A stretch of 8,623 bases of DNA. It comes from Spirochaetia bacterium (lineage in GTDB: Bacteria > Spirochaetota > Spirochaetia > Treponematales > Rectinemataceae). A program made the translations under genes and the position numbers. Positions within the stretch are counted from its first letter, which is position 1. Every line of letters starts with the position of its first letter. A model generated the notes under the pieces. That model saw only the letters and a list, made by a program, of their open reading frames with translations, was not told the origin of the DNA and did not search any database. The stretch is from the NCBI GenBank assembly GCA_021286925.1, contig JAJTBL010000060.1:1-8623 (forward strand). The letters run 5' to 3'. Of this stretch, positions 1-4,507 are shown one piece after another.

Positions 1-154
1 AGAACAGTTTACCCCCTGGACTATCATGGTCATGGCCCCGAGCGCTTTCTTCCTCGTAGCCATCGCCCTCTGGATAGCGAACAACTACAAGGCGGCGGCC
101 GAAGCCAAAAAGAAGGCCAAGCCGGCAGTTCAGCCAGCGGCGCAGTCAAAATGA
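1..154 (+). CDS. nqrD: Na+-translocating NADH:quinone reductase subunit D, C-terminal end (partial)
   Basis: This is the last 50 codons of a gene that begins before the window; the reading frame starts at base 2 and stops with TGA at 152-154. The visible part reads from EQFTPWTIMVMAPSAFF through one hydrophobic segment (about residues 7-25 of the fragment). The segment PWTIMVMAPSAFFLVAIALWI resembles the last membrane helix of NqrD/RnfE-type subunits, where APSAFF is typical of NqrD. NqrD and NqrE are homologous integral membrane subunits that, by family knowledge, share an intramembrane iron-sulfur centre and help form the sodium path. The fragment ends in an Ala/Lys-rich tail (residues 31-50), which looks like a cytoplasmic extension. 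It lies 12 nt upstream of nqrE. RnfE is the main alternative, but the genes that follow (NqrE then NqrF) favour NQR. Confidence 0.85.
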   Translation, partial: EQFTPWTIMVMAPSAFFLVAIALWIANNYKAAAEAKKKAKPAVQPAAQSK

Positions 155-160
155 AAGGAG
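154..160 (+). promoter_or_regulatory. Shine-Dalgarno sequence of nqrE
   Basis: AAAGGAG lies 6 nt before the ATG at 167 and overlaps the last base of the nqrD stop codon. The same motif and spacing recur before nqrF and the cupin gene, so this seems to be the standard strong ribosome-binding site in this genome. Confidence 0.85.
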
Positions 161-166
161 ACTACC

Positions 167-769
167 ATGATTAATGCACCTGATGTCGGTTTGCTTTCAC
201 TTTTTCTCGCGAGCATCCTGACCAGCAACGTTCTGCTCGCCAACTTTCTGGGTACCTGCTCCTTCATCTCGATTTCAAAAGATTTCAAGAGTTCGATGGG
301 GCTGGGTATCGCTGTCACCATGGTTATCGGCATCTGTTCGGCTATCTGCTGGGCAGTCCTGTATTTCATTATAAAGCCGCTCGGCATCGAATACCTGTCC
401 TTTATCATCTTCATCATTGTCATTGCGGCGGTTGTCCAGATGCTCGAAATGATCATTGACCGCTTTTCCCCCGGGCTGTATCTGGCGCTCGGCATTTTCC
501 TGCCGCTCATCACGGTCAACTGCGCGGTTCTCGGCGTCATCCTGTTCATGCAGATCCGCAACTACAATTTCATGCAGGCTGTCATCTTCGGATTCGGATC
601 AGGCGCCGGCTGGTGGCTTTCAATCATGCTCCTCGCTTCCATCAGAAAGAAGCTGGATAATAACAATGCAGTGCCGGCAGGGCTGAAAGGAACTGGCATA
701 ACCCTTATCACAATCGGTTTCATGGCCATGGCATTTATTGGTTTTTCCGGCATGATAGCCGTCCAGTGA
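167..769 (+). CDS. nqrE: Na+-translocating NADH:quinone reductase subunit E
   Basis: A 200-residue integral membrane subunit of Na+-NQR, the respiratory complex that oxidises NADH, reduces quinone and pumps sodium. The length matches the family (about 198-200). It is hydrophobic throughout, with about six membrane segments. Recognisable blocks are FLGTCSF (residues 27-33), QMLEMIIDRF (91-100), ALGIFLPLITVNCA (107-120), GFGSGAGWWL and GLKGTGITLI near the C-terminus, ending in GFSGMIAVQ as NqrE does. Cys31 and Cys119 sit where NqrE proteins carry the conserved cysteines tied to the intramembrane Fe-S site. RnfA is the closest paralogue, but the GLKGTGIT...GFSG ending and the adjacent nqrF point to NqrE. 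The start is set by the AAAGGAG at 154-160. The stop codon overlaps a possible GTG start in the nqrF frame, so translation is probably coupled. Confidence 0.95.
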   Translation: MINAPDVGLLSLFLASILTSNVLLANFLGTCSFISISKDFKSSMGLGIAVTMVIGICSAICWAVLYFIIKPLGIEYLSFIIFIIVIAAVVQMLEMIIDRFSPGLYLALGIFLPLITVNCAVLGVILFMQIRNYNFMQAVIFGFGSGAGWWLSIMLLASIRKKLDNNNAVPAGLKGTGITLITIGFMAMAFIGFSGMIAVQ

Positions 770-770
770 T

Positions 771-777
771 AAAGGAG
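771..777 (+). promoter_or_regulatory. Shine-Dalgarno sequence of nqrF (decides its start)
   Basis: AAAGGAG lies 6 nt before the ATG at 784. It makes 784 the likely start rather than the in-frame GTG at 766, which has no such site and would overlap the nqrE stop codon. Confidence 0.85.
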
Positions 778-783
778 CCGATC

Positions 784-1905
784 ATGACACAGATTTTAAT
801 CGGTCCGCTGGCAGTCGCGATTCTTTCGACCGTGCTGGCTTTTCTTATCGCTATCATCGACAAAGTTCTGAATAATTACGGCCAGATGAAAATTTCGATC
901 AATGGCGGGAAAAAGGTTCTGGAAGTCAAGGGCGGTTCGCCGCTTCTGGGGACCCTCGCTGCCGAAGGAATTTTCGTGCCCTCAGCCTGCGGCGGCCGCG
1001 GTTCATGCGGCGCTTGCAAATGCAAGGTAACCACGGATGTCGGACCTCATCTTCCAACGGAACTCCCCTACATGAGCCCTGCAGAAATTCAGAAAAATAT
1101 CCGGCTTTCCTGCCAGATCAAGGTTCGGAAAGATCTCGAAATCGAACTTCCCGAAGAATTTTTCAGCGTCAAGAAATTCCAGACAAAAGTCGCAAGCATC
1201 AAAAATCTCACCTATGACATCAAGGAAGTTCTGCTGTCACTGCAAGATGGGCAGACTGTCGAATTTGAGGCGGGCCAATATGTTCAGCTCGTCGTTCCGC
1301 CCTATGGAGAAATATCCGAGAGCGTTCAGCGGGCTTATTCGATGTCGTCCCGGCCGCTGGACAAAACCCATATCGAATTGCTGATCCGACTGGTGCCGGG
1401 CGGCATCGCAACAACCTGGGTTCATAAATTCCTCAAGGAAGGCGACCGTGTGGAAGTTGTGGGCCCCTTCGGAGAATTCCGCATCCACGACACGCCGGCC
1501 ACCATGGTCTGTGTCGCGGGCGGTTCCGGAATGGCGCCCTTCAAGAGCATGCTCTATCACATGTATGAAACCGACGCTTTCCCTGAAAAGGAAATCTGGT
1601 ACTTCTTCGGCGCACGAACCACCAAAGATATGTTCTATCTGGATGAACTTGCCGAACTGGCCGCCAAATGGCCGCGATTCCATTTTGTGCCTGCGCTTTC
1701 AGAGCCGAAACCGGAAGAAAACTGGAAAGGCGATGTCGGTCTCATCACGGATGTTCTGGATCGCTACGGTCAGAGCAGCATCGACAAGTCCAAGGGATTG
1801 GAAGGCTACCTTTGCGGTTCTCCCGGCATGATCAACGCCTGCATCAACGTGATGAAGAAAAACGGCATGACGGAAGACAAGATTTATTTTGACAAGTTCG
1901 CCTGA
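784..1905 (+). CDS. nqrF: Na+-translocating NADH:quinone reductase subunit F, short form
   Basis: The NADH-oxidising, membrane-anchored subunit of Na+-NQR, 373 residues from the ATG at 784. Visible order: one N-terminal membrane helix (about 5-25); a plant-type 2Fe-2S ferredoxin domain with Cys69, Cys75, Cys78 (CGGRGSCGAC) and Cys110 (LSCQIKV); an FAD domain with RAYSMSS; and an NADH domain with the loop GGSGMAPFKSM, then CGSPGMINACINVM and a C-terminal FDKFA whose Phe matches the flavin-covering aromatic residue. By family knowledge, electrons pass from NADH to FAD to 2Fe-2S and on to the other subunits. NqrF is usually a little over 400 residues. This one lacks most of the insertion between the first FAD strand (QLVVPPYGE) and RAYSMSS, plus a few residues before the GPFGEF block. 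All cofactor ligands that I can recognise are present, so it looks functional. It is the last NQR gene of the operon. Confidence 0.95.
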   Translation: MTQILIGPLAVAILSTVLAFLIAIIDKVLNNYGQMKISINGGKKVLEVKGGSPLLGTLAAEGIFVPSACGGRGSCGACKCKVTTDVGPHLPTELPYMSPAEIQKNIRLSCQIKVRKDLEIELPEEFFSVKKFQTKVASIKNLTYDIKEVLLSLQDGQTVEFEAGQYVQLVVPPYGEISESVQRAYSMSSRPLDKTHIELLIRLVPGGIATTWVHKFLKEGDRVEVVGPFGEFRIHDTPATMVCVAGGSGMAPFKSMLYHMYETDAFPEKEIWYFFGARTTKDMFYLDELAELAAKWPRFHFVPALSEPKPEENWKGDVGLITDVLDRYGQSSIDKSKGLEGYLCGSPGMINACINVMKKNGMTEDKIYFDKFA

Positions 1906-1916
1906 TGGATTTTGGC

Positions 1917-1923
1917 GGGAGGA
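1917..1923 (+). promoter_or_regulatory. Shine-Dalgarno sequence of the unnamed gene after nqrF
   Basis: GGGAGGA lies 6 nt before the ATG at 1930. It chooses that ATG over the in-frame TTG at 1912, which would place the site inside the coding region. Confidence 0.8.
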
Positions 1924-1929
1924 ACAGAC

Positions 1930-2400
1930 ATGAAAACAAAACCTGAAGACAGGATGGCATATGAAAAGATGCTGCCGGGAGTGCTGACCGCTCAGGGCTT
2001 TCTCGGCAATGATATCCGGCCGCTTGCAGAAATAATCATGGAAGACGAGCAGGAATTCATTCGATTGGGGCTTGATTTCGAGGATGTCGCAAACAGGCTG
2101 GAAGTGCTGAAGCAAGCCGGCGAAAAGGGCTTGGGCGAGCCGATTACCGTTGGGAAACTGCTGGTTCAGACGGGAGATGCGCGGGGGATGCTGCCCTGTC
2201 CCTGGGGCGATGGGCTGTACCATAAAAATGCAATAAGCGTCCAGCCCGCTGACAAACCGCAGGAAGCCTGTGTTGAAGGCGAAGACATGCTCATTTTTTC
2301 CGATCTTTCGATTCACTTGCTGCGGGTGCATCACTTCTGCCAGGGGCTTGGGTCGCCGTTCAGGCTTGATCCCGTGTTCCTCAAACAGCTGATTTACTAA
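1930..2400 (+). CDS. Conserved-looking protein of unknown function, co-directional with nqrF
   Basis: A 156-residue soluble protein that I do not recognise as a named family. It begins 24 nt after the nqrF stop codon with a good ribosome-binding site and is probably in the same transcript. There is no signal peptide, membrane segment or nucleotide-binding motif. The N-terminal half looks helical and acidic (residues 27-62: NDIRPLAEIIMEDEQEF, then LDFEDVANRLEVL). The middle has a Gly/Pro/Cys-rich patch, GMLPCPWGDGLYHKN (86-100), and the C-terminal third has SDLSIHLLRVHHFCQG then GSPFRLDP (124-148). Cys90, Cys113, Cys137 and His98, His129, His134, His135 could bind a metal, but this is inference. 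Normal codon structure, a clean start and its operon position support a real gene. Accessory, assembly or regulatory roles for NQR are all possible, as is an unrelated job. Confidence 0.8.
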   Translation: MKTKPEDRMAYEKMLPGVLTAQGFLGNDIRPLAEIIMEDEQEFIRLGLDFEDVANRLEVLKQAGEKGLGEPITVGKLLVQTGDARGMLPCPWGDGLYHKNAISVQPADKPQEACVEGEDMLIFSDLSIHLLRVHHFCQGLGSPFRLDPVFLKQLIY

Positions 2401-2417
2401 AAGCGCTGTGTTCCGGC

Positions 2418-3191
2418 ATGGATTTTAGCGCCTCAATTTTTTCGGACCTCAAGGACAAAGATTTCAGCGCTCAGGGGCTGATGGTGCTTGAAGGTCGAAT
2501 TACCATCGAAAAAGCGCTGGAAAAGGGTATCAAGCTTGTCGGTCTTGCTTCGATTCCGGCGCGGGCTGAGGAATGGAGAACGAAGCTTGGGTCTGAAACA
2601 CCGCTTATAGCGGTGCCGCAGGCAGAGCTGAGCCGAATCATCGGTTTTCCATTCCACCGCGGGAGCCTGGCACTTGCGATTCGACCTGAAATAGCAGAAT
2701 TTTCCGCGATTTCCGCATGCCAGGCTGCGAACGCGCAAAAACCCTGGTTTGTCTGCCTCTGGGACATCGCCGACCCATCCAATGTTGGCGCGATAATCCG
2801 GTCAGCGGCCGCCCTGAACGCCGGCGGCATCATTCTGGGGCCGGGGACGGCTGATCCCTTGTACCGAAAGGCCATCAGAGCCTCGATGGGAAACGTTTTC
2901 GCCCTTCCGCTCTTTTCACTGCATGAAAAAACTCTGGAAGATCTGGGTTCCGCCGGCGTCTATCGAATTGCCGGCGCATTGTCCGCAAAAGCAGTGTCCC
3001 TTCCTAAAGCCTGCCAATTGAGTCGAGGCAGATTGCCCGCCATTTTGCTGGTGGGCAATGAAGGCTACGGTCTGCCCGAGAAGGTCCTGTCTGCCTGTGA
3101 CCTTGAAGTTTTCATACCGATGGCCGGCGGCGTCGATTCGCTGAATGTTGCCGCCGCCTCAGCCATTCTGATGTACGAGCTTTTCGCCTGA
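2418..3191 (+). CDS. SpoU/TrmH-family RNA 2'-O-methyltransferase
   Basis: A 257-residue SPOUT methyltransferase that should transfer a methyl group from S-adenosylmethionine to a ribose 2'-OH in rRNA or tRNA. The N-terminal part (about 7-95: FSDLKDKDF, then MVLEGRITIEKAL) resembles the substrate-binding domain of RlmB/TsnR-like members. The catalytic domain has all three motifs: motif 1 DPSNVGAIIRSA (119-130, with Asn122, Gly124 and Arg128), motif 2 LLVGNEGYGL (210-219), and motif 3 IPMAGGVDSLNVAAASAI (233-250), which forms the trefoil knot. The segment PLYRKAIRASMGNVFALPL (147-165) is also typical. The start at 2418 keeps the family-typical N-terminus, although I see no clear Shine-Dalgarno there; the internal Met22 is a less likely start. 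It begins 17 nt after the previous stop codon and is probably the last gene of this run. The exact target (23S rRNA or tRNA) cannot be read from the sequence. Confidence 0.93.
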   Translation: MDFSASIFSDLKDKDFSAQGLMVLEGRITIEKALEKGIKLVGLASIPARAEEWRTKLGSETPLIAVPQAELSRIIGFPFHRGSLALAIRPEIAEFSAISACQAANAQKPWFVCLWDIADPSNVGAIIRSAAALNAGGIILGPGTADPLYRKAIRASMGNVFALPLFSLHEKTLEDLGSAGVYRIAGALSAKAVSLPKACQLSRGRLPAILLVGNEGYGLPEKVLSACDLEVFIPMAGGVDSLNVAAASAILMYELFA

Positions 3192-3203
3192 GCCTTGGAT
3201 TTC

Positions 3204-3263
3204 GGCACAAGGTTGGAAACACTGCTTATTCCAGCCGGCACTTGGCACAAGGTTGGAAACACT
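3204..3263. repeat. Two exact 20-bp direct repeats, period 40 bp, between convergent genes
   Basis: GGCACAAGGTTGGAAACACT occurs at 3204-3223 and again, without mismatch, at 3244-3263. A shorter GGCAC also occurs at 3237-3241 just before the second copy. The pair fills most of the 73-bp gap between the methyltransferase stop (3191) and the cupin stop (3265-3267). The period of 40 is not a multiple of 3, so the two copies would be read in different frames; this argues against a coding repeat. The arrangement suggests an intergenic, possibly dispersed, repeat element, but one window cannot show that. Confidence 0.85.
3211..3236 (+). other. Hairpin-forming segment within the intergenic repeat region
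   Basis: GGTTGGAA (3211-3218) can pair with TTCCAGCC (3229-3236): 8 bp including one G-T wobble, with a 10-nt loop. The left arm lies in repeat copy 1 and the right arm is in the spacer. No T-run follows on either strand, so it is not a standard intrinsic terminator. It could still protect 3' ends of the convergent transcripts. Function is inference. Confidence 0.4.
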
Positions 3264-3264
3264 A

Positions 3265-3612
3265 CTATTGATCCGTCACAATCACGGCGATGAGTGAAAG
3301 ATCTTCCCCGCCGTCAGCTTCAATACTGTGTTTTGCTCCGCCTGTCGTAATCACCACATCGCCCGGTTTCACTTTCTTCAGCGTACCATTGTCATTCACT
3401 GTTCCCGAGCCTCTGGTAATGAGATAGTACTCGGTTTCATGGAGGTGCTCGTGCTCTCCGATGCTCGCCCCCGCCGGGATGAGGATTTCAGCCAGCACCC
3501 GGAGATGCTGCTGCAAAGGCTTTGCCCCAAGGTTTGTAACACTGCAGACACCCTTCCCGCCCCGCATCTGAGGACGAGCTTCAACGTCCATATCCTTTCT
3601 TTCCAGTACCAT
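3265..3612 (-). CDS. Small single-domain cupin protein
   Basis: A 115-residue single-domain cupin. Motif 1 fits the G-x5-H-x-H-x4-E-x6-G pattern exactly: Gly48, His54, His56, Glu61 and Gly68 (GASIGEHEHLHETEYYLITRG). Motif 2 starts at Gly84 (GDVVITTGGAKHSIE) with His95 as the fourth likely metal ligand; Thr90 and Ala99 replace the usual Pro and Asn. The N-terminus MRGGKG (16-21) is common in small stress- or sugar-related cupins. It probably binds a divalent metal, but its substrate or sensory role cannot be told. The frame is open further upstream to 3738, but ATG 3612 has AAAGGAG 6 nt before it, and a longer version would run through the promoter palindrome and into the divergent gene. The gene is transcribed divergently from the pseudouridine synthase and converges on the methyltransferase. 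Confidence 0.92.
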   Translation of the reverse strand: MVLERKDMDVEARPQMRGGKGVCSVTNLGAKPLQQHLRVLAEILIPAGASIGEHEHLHETEYYLITRGSGTVNDNGTLKKVKPGDVVITTGGAKHSIEADGGEDLSLIAVIVTDQ

Positions 3613-3618
3613 GACCCG

Positions 3619-3625
3619 CTCCTTT
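3619..3625 (-). promoter_or_regulatory. Shine-Dalgarno sequence of the cupin gene (decides its start)
   Basis: On the - strand AAAGGAG lies 6 nt before the ATG at 3612, the same motif and spacing as nqrE and nqrF. It rules against the longer open frame that starts at 3738. Confidence 0.85.
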
Positions 3626-3638
3626 CTCTGATATCGAA

Positions 3639-3656
3639 TTCGAGTATATACTCGAA
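3639..3656. promoter_or_regulatory. Perfect 18-bp palindrome: likely symmetric bidirectional promoter/operator
   Basis: TTCGAGTATATACTCGAA is identical to its own reverse complement. It sits in the 46-bp gap between the divergent cupin and pseudouridine synthase genes. By symmetry it holds a -10-like TATACT on each strand: + strand 3647-3652 and - strand 3648-3643. On the + strand a start 7 nt after the -10 would fall on base 3659, the A of the synthase ATG, giving a leaderless mRNA. On the - strand the equivalent start is 3636, giving a 24-nt leader that contains the cupin Shine-Dalgarno. The -35 regions are weak on both sides. It could also, or instead, be the binding site of a dimeric repressor that would silence both genes at once. 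Confidence 0.6.
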
Positions 3657-3658
3657 CC

Positions 3659-4456
3659 ATGAATGACCGAAAGCCAGGCAGCAAAAGAGCCCAGACTGAG
3701 CGCAAGCCTTCAAGACCCCTAAACCATCTGCATGGCAACGCGCCTGCGCCATCACATCAGGGGAATAATGCCCGACCCCGCCGCCCAAACTCGAGATTTT
3801 TCGAAATTATATATGAAGACAGCGACGTGATCGTCGTCGAAAAACCCGAAGGCTTGCCGGTCATCGCGCCAGAAGGGTCGCGCGGCAAATCGCTGTATGA
3901 TCTCATCACCCGGCACATTCAGAAGCGAAACCCGCACGGAAGAGCGGCGCTTGTTCACCGCCTCGACCGGGACACTTCCGGTGTCATGATATTCGCCAAA
4001 AATCCGCAAACCAAAAAAATATTGATGGACAACTGGAATTCGATGATCACACGGCGGGCATACACCGCGCTGATTGAGGGCCAGCTCCCAGCAGAAGAAG
4101 GTATCCTCGATTCCTGGCTGATGGAAAACCGTGCCGGCCAGGTCTATGAAGTGCCAGCCGGCACTCAAGGCGCCCTTCGAGCCATTACCCGATGGAAAGT
4201 GCTGAAAACCTCACCGAAATTCAGCCTTATCGAACTCGAGCTGGAAACCGGTCGGAAACACCAGATACGCGCCCAGCTTTCCGCCGCTGGACATCCGGTT
4301 GCCGGTGACAGCCGCTATGGCGCCCGCACCAACCCCTGCGGACGCCTCTGCCTGCATGCATGCGCGCTGGAATTCGAACATCCCAGAAACCACGCACTCA
4401 TGCGCTTTGAAAGTCAATACCCTGAAGAGTTTTATCCTAACCGCCGAAGGAACTGA
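3659..4456 (+). CDS. RluA-family RNA pseudouridine synthase
   Basis: A 265-residue enzyme that isomerises uridine to pseudouridine in rRNA or tRNA. The catalytic domain starts near residue 47 (FFEIIYEDSDVIVVEKPEGLPV). The active-site block is HRLDRDTSGVMIFAK, with Asp103 in HRLD as the catalytic aspartate. Further family blocks are RRAYTALIEG, then LIELELETGRKHQIRAQLSAAGHPVAGDSRYGA, with the conserved GRKHQIR, and the C-terminal LCLHACALEFEHP. Residues 1-46 are basic, low in hydrophobics and probably disordered; no S4 RNA-binding domain is seen, so this tail may supply RNA contacts. The ATG at 3659 has no Shine-Dalgarno, and no better in-frame ATG exists before the catalytic domain. With the -10-like TATACT 6 bp upstream it may be translated from a leaderless mRNA. 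It is divergent from the cupin gene. The target uridine is unknown. Confidence 0.93.
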   Translation: MNDRKPGSKRAQTERKPSRPLNHLHGNAPAPSHQGNNARPRRPNSRFFEIIYEDSDVIVVEKPEGLPVIAPEGSRGKSLYDLITRHIQKRNPHGRAALVHRLDRDTSGVMIFAKNPQTKKILMDNWNSMITRRAYTALIEGQLPAEEGILDSWLMENRAGQVYEVPAGTQGALRAITRWKVLKTSPKFSLIELELETGRKHQIRAQLSAAGHPVAGDSRYGARTNPCGRLCLHACALEFEHPRNHALMRFESQYPEEFYPNRRRN

Positions 4457-4462
4457 ATTTCA

Positions 4463-4480
4463 CTTTACAGCTAAGTAAAG
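4463..4480 (+). other. Inverted repeat overlapping the -35 of the cyclase promoter
   Basis: CTTTAC (4463-4468) and GTAAAG (4475-4480) form a 6-bp inverted repeat around AGCTAA. It lies just after the pseudouridine synthase stop codon and covers the -35 hexamer of the cyclase promoter. It could be an operator. It could also be a weak terminator arm for the upstream gene, although the nearest T-run (4492-4497) starts 11 nt beyond the stem. Confidence 0.4.
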
Positions 4481-4492
4481 ACAGTCTATAGT
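4464..4492 (+). promoter_or_regulatory. Sigma70-type promoter of the GGDEF gene
   Basis: TTTACA (4464-4469) and TATAGT (4487-4492) each match the sigma70 consensus at 5 of 6 positions and are 17 bp apart, the optimal spacing. Transcription would start near 4499, leaving a leader of only about 9 nt before the ATG at 4508. This suggests that the cyclase is transcribed on its own rather than by read-through from the synthase. Confidence 0.65.
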
Positions 4493-4507
4493 TTTTTAAA
4501 AGAACCT

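Noticed and set aside
130..561. A 143-codon open frame on the - strand opposite nqrE
   Set aside because: It is antisense to nqrE, and its Met- and Ile-rich composition is what the reverse of a membrane protein gene gives.
766..783. GTG at 766 as the nqrF start
   Set aside because: It overlaps the nqrE stop codon and has no ribosome-binding site, whereas ATG 784 has AAAGGAG at 6 nt and gives the family-typical N-terminus.
1..1905. Assignment of the left block to an Rnf complex
   Set aside because: Rnf has no subunit with the fused ferredoxin-FAD-NADH layout seen here; the third gene is clearly NqrF, so the two membrane subunits are NqrD and NqrE.
1699..2334. A 211-codon open frame on the - strand across the end of nqrF and the following gene
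   Set aside because: It is antisense to two well-supported genes, has no recognisable motif and crosses their boundary; it is a shadow frame.
3204..3263. The repeat pair as a small CRISPR array
   Set aside because: There are only two 20-bp units with a single 20-bp spacer, no further units and no cas gene in the window.
3613..3738. A 42-residue N-terminal extension of the cupin
   Set aside because: It would read through the promoter palindrome and the start of the divergent gene. The extra residues have no cupin similarity, and ATG 3612 has a strong Shine-Dalgarno.
4154..4165. CCAGCCGGCACT, also present at 3231-3242 in the repeat spacer
   Set aside because: It is only 12 bp long, lies inside the conserved pseudouridine synthase coding region, and the flanks do not match; chance is enough to explain it.
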